This document shows positions 31,593 to 40,665 of a DNA stretch of 54,434 bases, one piece after another. The stretch lies in contig CAZFIM010000009.1 in assembly GCA_964519615.1 (NCBI GenBank), positions 1 through 54,434 of the forward strand, given 5' to 3'. The stretch comes from CAZFIM01 sp964519615 (lineage in GTDB: Bacteria > Chloroflexota > Dehalococcoidia > GIF9 > UBA5629). How positions within the stretch are numbered: the first letter of the stretch is position 1; each line of letters opens with the position of its first letter. Below the pieces are notes generated by a model. That model searched no databases, was not told where the DNA came from, and was given only the letters and a program-made list of their open reading frames with translations. The translations under genes were made by a program, and so were the position numbers.

Positions 31593-33125
31593 CTACAATA
31601 CACGCGCAAGACGGGGATTTACTGTTATTCCGGGAATCCGGCCGCGTTTTGCAATCGGTTTTCCATCTATTTGATGAATATCTGCGGTAAAGTCGATAGG
31701 AGAGGCTGCAGTAATATAGCTGCCCACTCCAAAAAAGTCCACCGGGGCACCGCTATTTATAAACGAATATATGCGGTCGGGATTTACGCCCCCGCTCACA
31801 ACAATTTTCACATTTGTAAAACCAACCTGGTCAAGCCTTGCTCTGGTCTCTTTTACCAGGTCTGTGGTTACCCCACCACGCTCACCCGGTGTATCAAGTC
31901 TCACCGCCTCAAGTTTCCCCTGTAAAGCTTTGGCTACCTCAATACTCTCCTCAGGCTCATCTTTAAAAGTATCGACAAGTGCAATCCTGGGCACATTACC
32001 GGGCATATATCTATCAAACAGTTCAATCGCTTTAATAGTACTCCCCAAAATGAGAATCAGAGCATGCGGGATAGTACCGGATGGCTCAATACCGGCAAAC
32101 TTCGCTCCAGATATGCTGGAGCATCCTTTACAACCGCCTACTACAGCAGCATAGTCCATTATTCCTACTACAGATGGATGAACATGCCGCGCACCGAAGC
32201 TGATTACCGGTATACCCTGTGCGGCCTCGACACATTGTCGCGCGGCCGTTGCCCAACCGCTGCAGTGCGAAAGCATGCCTAGATAAATGGTCTCATATTT
32301 ACCGTAACTCTGGAAAGGGGCGGTTATACGGAGTACTACTTCTTTCCTGCAAAAGTCATCTCCCTCTTTTAATGCCCATACTTCACGGTTGTCCCCAGGT
32401 AATATGTTCTCAAGCAGTATTTTGACTTCCTCGATACCGCAAAGAATACCGCTCTTACTAGCAAATACCTCCATCGTGGTTAGAGGATTAATGGATTCCT
32501 TTTTAAGAATTTCGACAGAGCGGTCAAAATAGATATCGGTAGTATACCCTCTTAAGATTTCTTCGGAAAGGGTGAAATGGGGCTGCGGAGGTTTTATCTC
32601 ATCAGCATAAAACAATACTGCTCCCAGGACTCTGCCCATATGGTCCAGTGCAAAACGATGCGCTTCCTCATTGAAAGAAGTAACACAGTCAACAGGTACT
32701 TCTACTTTATAGCCCAGACGGTTCATCGCTTCAGTAACGGTATGCATAATGCATATGTCGGTACAAACCCCGCACACTATAAGAGATTCCGGTTTGATTT
32801 TGGTAAGCTCCTCTTCGAGTGTACTATTGGTAAATGCACTATAGCGTGTTTTAAGTATGATTTTACCGGGATAATCCACAAGTTCAGCAATAATTTCAGT
32901 TTCAGGAGTACCCTCGATACAGTGAGGGGGAAACATCTCAAACTCCGGATCATCCGGTTTATGCTGATCACACAAATATAATATCTGCGCTCCTTCTCGC
33001 ATCTGTTTCTGGAGAAGCTTCTGCACATGAGGAATAATGTGCCGCGCTCTATCGCCGCAGTAGAGAGGGTGCCCGCTTTCCATAAATCCCCTGATCATAT
33101 CGATAACCAGCACAACTTTGGCCAT
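31593..33125 (-). CDS. Nicotinamidase / nicotinate phosphoribosyltransferase fusion (PncA-PncB)
   Basis: A 510-residue bifunctional NAD-salvage enzyme. Residues 1-180 are isochorismatase-fold nicotinamidase: Asp9 in VLVIDM, the metal ligands in LCDQHKPDD and FPPHC, Lys in ILKTRYSAF and the nucleophile Cys in VCGVCTDICIMH. Residues ~185-510 are a nicotinate phosphoribosyltransferase (ITAPFQSYGKYET, SFGARHVHPSV, ALVDTFKDEPEESI, VSGGVNPDRIYSF, FGVGSYI). Nicotinamide would be deamidated and passed to the second site to give NaMN. Its start lies 3 nt after the GalT-like gene, whose last codons supply the GAGGGGGG ribosome site. The usual state is two separate genes. Confidence 0.9.
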   Translation of the reverse strand: MAKVVLVIDMIRGFMESGHPLYCGDRARHIIPHVQKLLQKQMREGAQILYLCDQHKPDDPEFEMFPPHCIEGTPETEIIAELVDYPGKIILKTRYSAFTNSTLEEELTKIKPESLIVCGVCTDICIMHTVTEAMNRLGYKVEVPVDCVTSFNEEAHRFALDHMGRVLGAVLFYADEIKPPQPHFTLSEEILRGYTTDIYFDRSVEILKKESINPLTTMEVFASKSGILCGIEEVKILLENILPGDNREVWALKEGDDFCRKEVVLRITAPFQSYGKYETIYLGMLSHCSGWATAARQCVEAAQGIPVISFGARHVHPSVVGIMDYAAVVGGCKGCSSISGAKFAGIEPSGTIPHALILILGSTIKAIELFDRYMPGNVPRIALVDTFKDEPEESIEVAKALQGKLEAVRLDTPGERGGVTTDLVKETRARLDQVGFTNVKIVVSGGVNPDRIYSFINSGAPVDFFGVGSYITAASPIDFTADIHQIDGKPIAKRGRIPGITVNPRLARVL

Positions 33126-33128
33126 AAT

Positions 33129-34247
33129 CTACCCCCCCTCGTTATCCGGTTCAATTTCGCCTAACTGTTGCCTAAGTTTATACGCACATAAGAACGGGTC
33201 ACTGGCTATTATACTGGAAGCGTAAAGTTCCATGCTGGCAACATCAGAAGATCCATCCCATGGATAGCCTCGGTCAACCATACGTGATACAACTGGAAAA
33301 CCATCCCAGCCCGTTAAAGCATGTCCCAGAGGAGGTACGGCGATACCCACATTAAATGCACTGACGTAAAGCTTATCTCTGAAACATGACAGCACATCAT
33401 AGACACATCCGGCCAAAGAAGCATCGAAGTTATGTGAAAAACACACCATTTCCTTTTCTTTTACCGGCGCCAAATATGAGATAATCCTGCTGTTATCCTT
33501 CTCCACAGCAAGCCCCAAATCAAGATGCACCCTGTAAAGGTCATCGAAATAGTCGGAATCGAATTGCGCTTTATACCGCGCAGCGGCATTTCTTAGCAGT
33601 TCAACTCTGGCATAATGGTGTTCACGCCCAAGAACCACCTGGGCATGCCCATGCGCCAGCGTCGCTCCGGCTTTCTTAAGTGAATTCCACAGGAAAAAGA
33701 AATGCCTGGCCTGCGGATCAAATAAATGAGCTTGTTTAGCCCATCGCCAGGCGGTATCCAGATAGTCCGTTATTTTGTCTTTATTAAAATCAAGGGGATT
33801 ATAATCATTGAATATTATTATCGCGTGCAGACCTTCATATTTAGCGATATTACTTGCAGTGATTGAATATTTTCCTTTTACTCTTCCAAACGGGTCCTCC
33901 GGCGTATCATTATAAGGATTTACCAGAGGGTCATCTGTCACCCGGTCCAGAATTCGAGCCTCTACTTTTAACCTGTCCTCCAATTGTCGTGGACGCAACG
34001 CCCTCAAAGAATTAAACATCGCACCTTCAAATGTAAAAAGATTGGTAATTTTTACAATTTTCTGCTTCGTAACACGTCCAACAGAACCGAATTGCTGCTC
34101 AATCCACGGCATCATTGATTCCGGCGGTAATAATGTTCCCACTGTAGAGGTTACAGAAAAAATACGGTGAAACAACTCCCGCGTATGGTGTGACAGATCC
34201 CCAACCAGATTATCTATATCGGTAATATTTCTGCAGTTATAGCCCAC
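33129..34247 (-). CDS. GalT/HIT-superfamily nucleotidyltransferase-like protein
   Basis: A 372-residue protein with the HIT/GalT signature GATLAHGHAQVVLG, where GalT has HPHxQ; the two His and the Gln are kept and Pro is Gly. Other family-like parts are GKYSITASNIAKYEGLHAIII and MVCFSHNFDA (quoted by motif). It is not a clear galactose-1-phosphate uridylyltransferase. It lies 3 nt upstream of the PncA-PncB fusion, so a nucleotidyl- or adenylyl-transfer step in NAD metabolism is conceivable, but that is inference. It starts at GTG 34247 with GGGGAA upstream and is the first gene of the operon. Confidence 0.7.
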   Translation of the reverse strand: MGYNCRNITDIDNLVGDLSHHTRELFHRIFSVTSTVGTLLPPESMMPWIEQQFGSVGRVTKQKIVKITNLFTFEGAMFNSLRALRPRQLEDRLKVEARILDRVTDDPLVNPYNDTPEDPFGRVKGKYSITASNIAKYEGLHAIIIFNDYNPLDFNKDKITDYLDTAWRWAKQAHLFDPQARHFFFLWNSLKKAGATLAHGHAQVVLGREHHYARVELLRNAAARYKAQFDSDYFDDLYRVHLDLGLAVEKDNSRIISYLAPVKEKEMVCFSHNFDASLAGCVYDVLSCFRDKLYVSAFNVGIAVPPLGHALTGWDGFPVVSRMVDRGYPWDGSSDVASMELYASSIIASDPFLCAYKLRQQLGEIEPDNEGG

Positions 34248-34431
34248 AGGTCAATTCCCCTTGAGGCGATTTATACCCCTGATAAAGAAAATCTCAACCA
34301 TGACCTGCAACCTCCCAACACATTTAGTTAAGCTCTATGTTTATTATGACGGGAAAGATATATCGGTACTATTCTATCGAATCTGGCATTAAATGCAACA
34401 CACCAGTTAACAGCGAAAATAGATAATCAAT

Positions 34432-34468
34432 CACCTGATAGCCGCGGAACAAGCGGCCATCAGGTGAG
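34432..34468 (-). terminator. Large hairpin after purH
   Basis: A 15-bp stem with one mismatch (34432-34446 with 34454-34468, TCACCTGAT-x-GCCGC) and a 7-nt loop, 7 nt beyond the purH stop on the - strand. The following - strand bases (TTGATTATCTATTTT) are T-rich but interrupted. It probably separates the purine genes from the GalT-like operon. The rest of 34248-34475 shows nothing else. Confidence 0.65.
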
Positions 34469-34475
34469 CTTTAGA

Positions 34476-35999
34476 TTAATGTCTGAAATGTCTGATACCG
34501 GTAAAAACCATAGCCATATTGTATTTATCGGCAGTAGCGATAACTTCTTCATCGCGTATTGATCCGCCTGTCTGAATAACTGCGGTAGCACCGCCCTTCG
34601 CTGCAACTTCAACAGTATCGGGGAAGGGAATCATTGCATCGGAAGCAAGAACACTGCCTTGAGCAGCTTCTCCCGCCTTCTGCAATGACAGTTCCACACT
34701 GACGACACGGTTCGGCTGGCCGGCGCCCATTCCCAACATGGTGTTGTCTTTTGCAAGTGCTATGGCATTGGACTTGATATGCTTAATGATTTTCCATGCA
34801 TAAAGCATATCTTTAAGCTCTTTATCCGTAGGTGCACGTTTAGACACGGTACGAGGCTTGAATTCGCCCTCGGTAAAATAATCCGCCTCCTGAACCAGAA
34901 AACCGCCGCTTATCGGCCTAAAATCCAGCCCGCGCTGGTGTTTCGGGAGGGGAAGAGTAAGAATGCGCATATTTTTCTTTCGTTTAAGCAGGTTCAATGC
35001 ATCCATATCAAACTCGGCAGCGATAAGGACATCATAGTGCATTTTATCTAATTCTGTAGCTAAAGCCATAGTAACAGTCCGGTTAATAGCAACTATACCT
35101 CCGAACGCTGAGATAGGATCTCCTGCCAATGCACGTTTATAAGCTTCTACCAAATCGTCGTTTGTGCAAAGACCGCATGGATTAGTATGTTTAATTACAG
35201 CAACCGTCGGGCCGTCAAAGTCACAAGCTGTGCTCCATGCCGCTTCAATATCAAGGAAATTGTTAAAAGAAAGTTCAGGACCGTGCAACTGTGTGGCGGA
35301 TGTGATGCCCGCATCATTTCTACCCACTGCCTGCTCCCTGTAGAGAGCTGCCTTTTGATGGGGATTCTCACCGTACCGCAGGTCGCTTACTTTCTTCATC
35401 GCAACCGTCATATCATCCGTGAAAACTGTTTCTCCCTTAAGATACTGTGAGATAGCCGTATCGTACATGGCAACATGTTGAAAAGCCTTCTGTGCCAATT
35501 TTCTTCTATCCTCAAGAGAAATCTCGCCTTTTGCCAGCTTGTCGGCTATCATATCGTAATCCTTTGGATCGACTATCACCAGGACTGAAGGAAAATTCTT
35601 GGCAGCCGCCCTGATCATCGTAGGACCTCCGATATCTATATTTTCAAGCGCATCCTCCAGAGTAACATTTGCTTTCGAAACCGTCTGAACGAAAGGATAT
35701 AGATTGATAACTACCATATCAATAGGTTCGATACCATTTTTAGCCAGTTCTTCCATATGGGCAGGTTTATCACGTCTGGCTAAAATGCCGCCGTGCACCA
35801 CCGGATGCAGTGTCTTCACGCGTCCATCGAGGATTTCCGGATAACCGGTCATCTCCGATACTTTATGTACCTTAACACCGGAATCTTCAAGTGCTTTTTT
35901 GGTCCCCCCGGTACTGTAAATATCGATATTGAGAGCTTTAAGGCGTTTGGCAAACTCAACCAGATTAGCTTTATCGGATACACTTACTACTGCGCGCAT
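34476..35999 (-). CDS. purH: AICAR transformylase / IMP cyclohydrolase
   Basis: Carries out the last two steps of IMP synthesis. N-terminal IMP cyclohydrolase: VVSVSDKANLVEFAKRL, YSTGGTKKALEDSGV, GRVKTLHPVVHGGILARRD. The AICAR transformylase follows: LRYGENPHQKAALYRE, ELSFNNFLDIEAAW, AVIKHTNPCGLC, IAFGGIVA-type segment SAFGGIVAINR, and the C-terminal GSIRDEEVIATADKY. Full length (507 residues). Two ATG codons are adjacent at 36002 and 35999; the second is better spaced from AAGGAG. It is the third gene of purF-purM-purH, 8 nt after purM. Confidence 0.95.
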   Translation of the reverse strand: MRAVVSVSDKANLVEFAKRLKALNIDIYSTGGTKKALEDSGVKVHKVSEMTGYPEILDGRVKTLHPVVHGGILARRDKPAHMEELAKNGIEPIDMVVINLYPFVQTVSKANVTLEDALENIDIGGPTMIRAAAKNFPSVLVIVDPKDYDMIADKLAKGEISLEDRRKLAQKAFQHVAMYDTAISQYLKGETVFTDDMTVAMKKVSDLRYGENPHQKAALYREQAVGRNDAGITSATQLHGPELSFNNFLDIEAAWSTACDFDGPTVAVIKHTNPCGLCTNDDLVEAYKRALAGDPISAFGGIVAINRTVTMALATELDKMHYDVLIAAEFDMDALNLLKRKKNMRILTLPLPKHQRGLDFRPISGGFLVQEADYFTEGEFKPRTVSKRAPTDKELKDMLYAWKIIKHIKSNAIALAKDNTMLGMGAGQPNRVVSVELSLQKAGEAAQGSVLASDAMIPFPDTVEVAAKGGATAVIQTGGSIRDEEVIATADKYNMAMVFTGIRHFRH

Positions 36000-36007
36000 C
36001 ATACTCC

Positions 36008-37033
36008 TTATTCCAGTATTATTCTTTCTTGTTCAGAGGATTTAACCACGTTACCAATTACCTTGGCATCGGGTAAACTACCTTTTACAACAGACAGGTT
36101 TTCCGCACTACAGACCAATATCATACCGATTCCCATATTAAAAACCCTGTACATTTCCGGCTCGCTCACGCCACCAATGTCCTGTATTATATTAAAAATC
36201 GGAGGAACAGCCACAACATTCTTTTTTATACGTGCTCCCATACCATCAGGTAATATCCTGGGCAAATTGCCGGGAATGCCGCCTCCAGTAATATGTGCCA
36301 TTCCTTTGATAAGCGGCAGTACCTTTTCCAACTGACGAAAATAACAGCGGTGCGGTACCAGTAACTCCTCTCCCAACGTATGCCCAAGGTCGGAGTAAAC
36401 CTTTTTTAATGGTGTTATATCTTTATCAATTGCGAAGACTCTTCTCACAAGCGAATAGCCATTGGTATGAAGTCCGCTGGAAGGCAATCCAAGTAATATA
36501 TCGCCTTCTTTTATTGTGTAACCTGTTAAAACCGCTTCTTTCTCAACAAAACCAACAATAAATCCCGCCAGATCATAATCGTTTTCATGATATATTCCCG
36601 GCATCTCCGCGGTCTCTCCCCCGATTAAAGCACAACCCGCTTCACGGCAGGCTGATGCAAGACCGCTTACAATCCTTTCGACGCGTTGCGGAATAAGCTT
36701 GCCCATAGCGATGTAGTCCAGGAAAAAGAGTGGCGCAGCACCGCAAGCCAGAATATCATTAACACAATGATTGACCAGATCAACACCGACTGTATCGTGC
36801 TTATCGAGCAAAGAGGCTATTTTTATCTTGGTGCCGACACCATCAGCGCTGGAAACAAGAACCGACTGCCGTCCCCCTCTGAACTCAAACATGCCACCGA
36901 ACATCCCGATATCTGTAAGTACCTCGGGGCCAAAAGTCGAATGAGTATGCTGCTTGATTAGTTTTTTAGCATTATCGGCGGCATCGATATCTACGCCAGC
37001 TTGAGCATAAGTACTGTTATCCTTCGATATCAC
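36008..37033 (-). CDS. purM: Phosphoribosylformylglycinamidine cyclo-ligase (AIR synthetase)
   Basis: Makes aminoimidazole ribonucleotide from FGAM and ATP. Motifs: YAQAGVDIDAADNAKKLI, VSSADGVGTKIKIA, VNDILACGAAPLFFLDYIA, ALIGGETAEMPGIY, LPSSGLHTNGYSLVR and AHITGGGIPGNLPRILP. Length 341. The start is GTG 37033 inside the end of purF (17-nt overlap), with GGGAG 5 nt upstream, so it is translationally coupled. Confidence 0.95.
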   Translation of the reverse strand: MISKDNSTYAQAGVDIDAADNAKKLIKQHTHSTFGPEVLTDIGMFGGMFEFRGGRQSVLVSSADGVGTKIKIASLLDKHDTVGVDLVNHCVNDILACGAAPLFFLDYIAMGKLIPQRVERIVSGLASACREAGCALIGGETAEMPGIYHENDYDLAGFIVGFVEKEAVLTGYTIKEGDILLGLPSSGLHTNGYSLVRRVFAIDKDITPLKKVYSDLGHTLGEELLVPHRCYFRQLEKVLPLIKGMAHITGGGIPGNLPRILPDGMGARIKKNVVAVPPIFNIIQDIGGVSEPEMYRVFNMGIGMILVCSAENLSVVKGSLPDAKVIGNVVKSSEQERIILE

Positions 37034-38429
37034 AAGAACTCCCTGAGGATATTGCTTCCAGGGCCAGTTTATCCATCTCTAACTGAACCGGTACAGGATA
37101 ATTGCCTGTAAAACAGGCAAGGCAAAACGTCTCTTCAGGTAATCCTACCGCTTTTATCAGCCCTTCTACGCTTAAGTAGCCGAGTGAATCGGCACCAATA
37201 GCTTCCTTAATCTCTAATACACTTTTCTGAGCTGCTATAAGTTCCCATCTGGTTGCCATATCAACTCCAAAGAAACATGGATAACGTATAGGAGGGGAGC
37301 AAATACGCATATGCACTTCTTTTGCTCCGGCACGCTTTAGTAAACTAATAACTTTTGGAGTAGTTGTACCCCGCACAATGCTATCATCAATTACTACTAA
37401 TCTTTTTCCTGCGATTATATCAGAAAGTGGATTGAATTTAAGTTTCACACCAAGGTCACGAAGTCGCTGGTCCGGTTCGATAAAAGTACGTCCCACATAC
37501 CGGTTTTTTAACAATCCTTCACAATATGGTATACCGGAAGCCTTGGCATATCCTATCCCGGCGGCAGTTGCCGAGTCAGGTACACCCATGACCAGATCAG
37601 CATCTACAGGGTGCTCTTTTGCAAGCATCTCTCCCATATTCTGTCGTGCCTGATACAAAAGCTTGCCGTTTATTGTACTGTCGGGACGCGCGAAATATAT
37701 ATACTCGAATATGCAGAGCGCGCTCTTCTCTCTCGGGCATTTGAAGCTTTCTATGCCATTATCGTTAATAATAACTATTTCCCCCGGTTCAATATCCCTT
37801 ACAAATTGAGCGCCTATATGATCAAAAGCACAACTCTCCGAAGCAATAACCCATCCTCCGTCAATTGTTCCCAAACAAAGCGGGCGAACCCCCATCGGAT
37901 CCCTTACGCCCACTAATTGCTTATGGTCCATAATCACCAGCGAGTAAGCTCCCTGAAGCCTGTGCATGGCAAATTGAATCTTGGAAACCATATCTTGAGC
38001 AGAAGCGTTGAGAATGAGACGGGCAATTATTTCCGAATCCGTTGAAGTAGCAAATTCATAACCGTGATAAATCAGTTCATCCTTCAGAGGTTTAGCGTTG
38101 ATTAAATTTCCATTATGTCCCAACGCCAACAGAGTATCTTTATTTTCCACTATTATCGGTTGCGCATTGGCAGCATAACTTGATCCCGTTGTTGAATAAC
38201 GGCTATGGCCGATAGCTATGTATCCTTTTAACTGGCTGAGCTCTTCCTCATTGAATACTTGAGACACAAGACCCATGCCGGTATGGATACGAATATTTTT
38301 TCCATCTGAAGTAGCTATCCCGGCACTTTCCTGCCCTCTGTGCTGAAGAGCATAAAGTCCAAAAAAGGTTAAACGGGCTACGTCAACATCGTGAGCATAG
38401 ACTCCAAAAATTCCGCAGCATTCATGCAT
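37017..38429 (-). CDS. purF: Amidophosphoribosyltransferase, Fe-S type
   Basis: First enzyme of purine synthesis: PRPP plus glutamine gives phosphoribosylamine. The start MHECCGIFGVYAHD places the catalytic Cys after a very short propeptide, probably Cys5 before Gly-Ile-Phe. The glutaminase motifs are GHSRYSTTG and GHNGNLIN; the PRPP loop is VVIDDSIVRGTTTPK. The cysteines of a 4Fe-4S cluster are visible in YPCFFGVDM and FCLACFTGNYP with an upstream Cys, as in the Bacillus enzyme. It lies 19 nt after the alpha/beta hydrolase gene, probably in one transcript with it. Confidence 0.95.
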   Translation of the reverse strand: MHECCGIFGVYAHDVDVARLTFFGLYALQHRGQESAGIATSDGKNIRIHTGMGLVSQVFNEEELSQLKGYIAIGHSRYSTTGSSYAANAQPIIVENKDTLLALGHNGNLINAKPLKDELIYHGYEFATSTDSEIIARLILNASAQDMVSKIQFAMHRLQGAYSLVIMDHKQLVGVRDPMGVRPLCLGTIDGGWVIASESCAFDHIGAQFVRDIEPGEIVIINDNGIESFKCPREKSALCIFEYIYFARPDSTINGKLLYQARQNMGEMLAKEHPVDADLVMGVPDSATAAGIGYAKASGIPYCEGLLKNRYVGRTFIEPDQRLRDLGVKLKFNPLSDIIAGKRLVVIDDSIVRGTTTPKVISLLKRAGAKEVHMRICSPPIRYPCFFGVDMATRWELIAAQKSVLEIKEAIGADSLGYLSVEGLIKAVGLPEETFCLACFTGNYPVPVQLEMDKLALEAISSGSSCDIEG

Positions 38430-38448
38430 AACTATTTTTCAACCTTGA

Positions 38449-39234
38449 TTATAAGTCTTTTGTCGAATCACGGTCAATATGAAGCTTGTTTCTGATCCAA
38501 TCCAGCGCAATATTTATAGCCTCATCATCGCGGCTTAACCTGTGTCCGGCATTCTCTAATATATACAGGGTTGTGAATGCCCCGGCCTTTTTGGAAAGCC
38601 TTTCAGCATGTTCCAAGGAAACTACATCATCTTTACGGCCGTGTACAAGAAGGAGAGGGCGGGGTGCAATGTCTACTATACATTCAATTGCATTTAGTTC
38701 TTGAAAGCCATTAAACCACGAATCGATTGATTCAGGAAAATCCGGATTGCGAATAATACCTATATTCCTGAAATGGGTGATACTTTCCTGTGCACGCTCC
38801 CTCTTCATAGTTGAGAAATCCGCGGGACAGGCCATTGCAGCCACACACGCAATCCGTTTATCCACAGCCGCTGTACATATACCTACCGCAGCACCCGCGC
38901 TGAATCCCATTACAACAAGCTTCGTGTTATCGACCTCATTAAGTCCTGATATCAAATCTACTGCCGCATGCAGGTCTCTCTTCCATCCGTTCAAATCAAA
39001 ATCGCCGCCGCTTAAGCCCGCACCTCGGAAGTTGAAAATCAGCGTCACATATCCGGCTCTACAACATTTTTCAGCAACTACAGGATAGTGACTTTCCGAG
39101 GGATTATACGGTCCAGCGGGTAAACCATGGCATATGCAAATGGCCGGATAAGGCACATTGCCATGCCGCGGTATATAGAGCGTCCCCTCAAGCCTGATAT
39201 TATCAACTACAATTGCTATAGCGCGTGATTCCAT
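38449..39234 (-). CDS. Alpha/beta hydrolase (serine esterase/peptidase-like)
   Basis: A 261-residue alpha/beta hydrolase. Nucleophile Ser in VVMGFSAGAAVGI (GxSxG), acid in LLVHGRKDDVV and His in ENAGHRLSR complete the triad. The oxyanion region CHGLPAGPY and LIFNFRGAGLSGGDFDL are typical of the dienelactone hydrolase/COG1073 type. No signal peptide. The substrate is unknown. It lies 31 nt after the end of the tlyA reading frame and just before purF, with nothing tying it to purine synthesis but position. Confidence 0.85.
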   Translation of the reverse strand: MESRAIAIVVDNIRLEGTLYIPRHGNVPYPAICICHGLPAGPYNPSESHYPVVAEKCCRAGYVTLIFNFRGAGLSGGDFDLNGWKRDLHAAVDLISGLNEVDNTKLVVMGFSAGAAVGICTAAVDKRIACVAAMACPADFSTMKRERAQESITHFRNIGIIRNPDFPESIDSWFNGFQELNAIECIVDIAPRPLLLVHGRKDDVVSLEHAERLSKKAGAFTTLYILENAGHRLSRDDEAINIALDWIRNKLHIDRDSTKDL

Positions 39235-39265
39235 CTATACTACTGACCTTCTATTATATTGCAGC

Positions 39266-39990
39266 TTAACCTTTTTTTAATAAAAGGAGAAACTCCCTGT
39301 TCCCTTCAGCACCTTCAATCGGCGACGCATCGAGCCCTTTTATACGCAGCCCGCTGTTAACAGCCCAAAGAATAAACCTGCCGATGACTCTGGAATGTAT
39401 CAGGGGATCTTTAATAACCCCCCCTTTCCAACTTCGCTGCGCAGAGCTTCAAATTGCGGTTTCAAGAGAGCGATAACACAGCCGTTCTCCTTTAAATGCT
39501 GTATTACGTTAGGCAATACTTTTGTAAGAGATATAAATGATACGTCTGCAGTTGCCAGGTCTACCGGCTCAGGTATAGTGAAAGGATAGTGCACGTTTGT
39601 CCTTTCAAATACGATTACTCTTTTATCCTGCCTTAAAGTATAGTCCAGTTGACCGTATCCTACGTCCACAGCATATACTTTTGCAGCTCCATTTTGAAGC
39701 ATACAATCAGTAAAACCGCCGGTCGAGGCACCTATATCCAGTGCTACTTTACCGCTGAGATTGATATGAAAAATCTCTATAGCATGCGCCAATTTCAGTC
39801 CACCCCGGCTGACAAAGTGAGGCTTTTGTTTTATCTCTATGGAGCAGTCATCATTAACTAAACTCCCTGCTTTATCGATCACTACGCCGCCAACAATTAT
39901 GTCTCCCGCCAGGATAAGTGCCTGAGCTTTATTCCTGTTGGCTGCCAGCCCCCGCGTTACCAGTAATATATCAAGACGTTGTTTAGACAT
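39266..39990 (-). pseudogene. tlyA: TlyA-type rRNA 2'-O-methyltransferase, frameshifted in a G7 tract
   Basis: S4 domain (RLDILLVTRGLAANRNKAQALILAG) followed by an FtsJ methyltransferase: SRGGLKLAHAIE, ALDIGASTGGFTDCMLQ, YAVDVGYGQLDYTLRQD, ADVSFISLTKVLP, LLKPQFEA. The frame reading from 39990 stops at 39400 after GKGGLLKIP. In the next frame the expected family end continues (VIKDPLIHS, then GLDASPIEGAEGNREFLLLL) to a TAA at 39266-39268. The switch is in a run of seven G (39418-39424 on the + strand as C). Eight G would give GKGGVIKDP and one intact frame. So the gene is either damaged, slippery, or the base is a sequencing miscall. Confidence 0.85.
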
Positions 39991-40002
39991 AATAACAAAT
40001 TT

Positions 40003-40665
40003 CTATTTAGATGTTATCGCATTTATACTGACCATTTTCCCGTAGCCTATAATAATATCATTGGGGTCTAATCTGTAATCCGGATCCGGATTATAAACTA
40101 TCTTTTGATCATGTTCTATAAGCAAAATGGCAAAGCCTGCGATATCCAGCCCTGCCTCCGCAATAGATACATTCTCCTTCTCTTTCAACCCCAACACTCT
40201 AATTCTGGCAATCACGCGTTCTTGAGATACCTGAATTACGTCTTCAACAACATGATGAAGACCTCTTCCTGACTTTCTGCCAATCTTTAATAGTCCGTTG
40301 CTTATTTTATCAATAAGACCAAGCCAGAATACCAGAGCGATGACGATGACTATTGCTATGGCAAGAACAATTACTGCAAGGGAAGGTGCTTCAATACCAG
40401 ATATTATGTATAGTACCAGCAGGACAATAAAACCCAGCACAGCGGTATTACCAAGGAATATAAGATAGGTTACAATTCTACGTCTTTTTGTGTGTTCAAC
40501 TATTAGTTCTGCCTGACTGGTAGTAAAACCTGTGCCCGTAAGAGCCGATAACGCCTGAAAGCGTGCCCTCGGCCGATCCAGCCCTGTTGCCTCGAGCGCC
40601 AGAGACCCCATCCAGAGAACAATCAACCATGCTACCAGAAAAGCCAGCATTATCAGAATCTGCAT
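40003..40665 (-). CDS. Membrane protein with TrkH-like segment and TrkA_C domain
   Basis: A 220-residue protein. Hydrophobic helices at about residues 1-22, 65-90 and 92-120 enclose FQALSALTGTGFTTSQ, which resembles a TrkH potassium filter/hairpin (TGTGF). Residues ~145-220 form a TrkA_C/RCK_C ligand domain (RVIARIRVLGLKEKENVSI, DPNDIIIGYGKMV). The protein is far too short for a full TrkH channel. It may be a potassium-linked sensor or subunit; I cannot say more. AGGAGG lies 5 nt before ATG 40665, and tlyA starts 12 nt after its stop. Confidence 0.7.
   Translation of the reverse strand: MQILIMLAFLVAWLIVLWMGSLALEATGLDRPRARFQALSALTGTGFTTSQAELIVEHTKRRRIVTYLIFLGNTAVLGFIVLLVLYIISGIEAPSLAVIVLAIAIVIVIALVFWLGLIDKISNGLLKIGRKSGRGLHHVVEDVIQVSQERVIARIRVLGLKEKENVSIAEAGLDIAGFAILLIEHDQKIVYNPDPDYRLDPNDIIIGYGKMVSINAITSK

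Noticed and set aside
32577..32981. 134-codon + strand open frame
   Set aside because: Antisense to the nicotinamidase domain, with no family resemblance.
35793..36335. 180-codon + strand open frame
   Set aside because: It crosses the purH/purM junction in antisense and has no domain.
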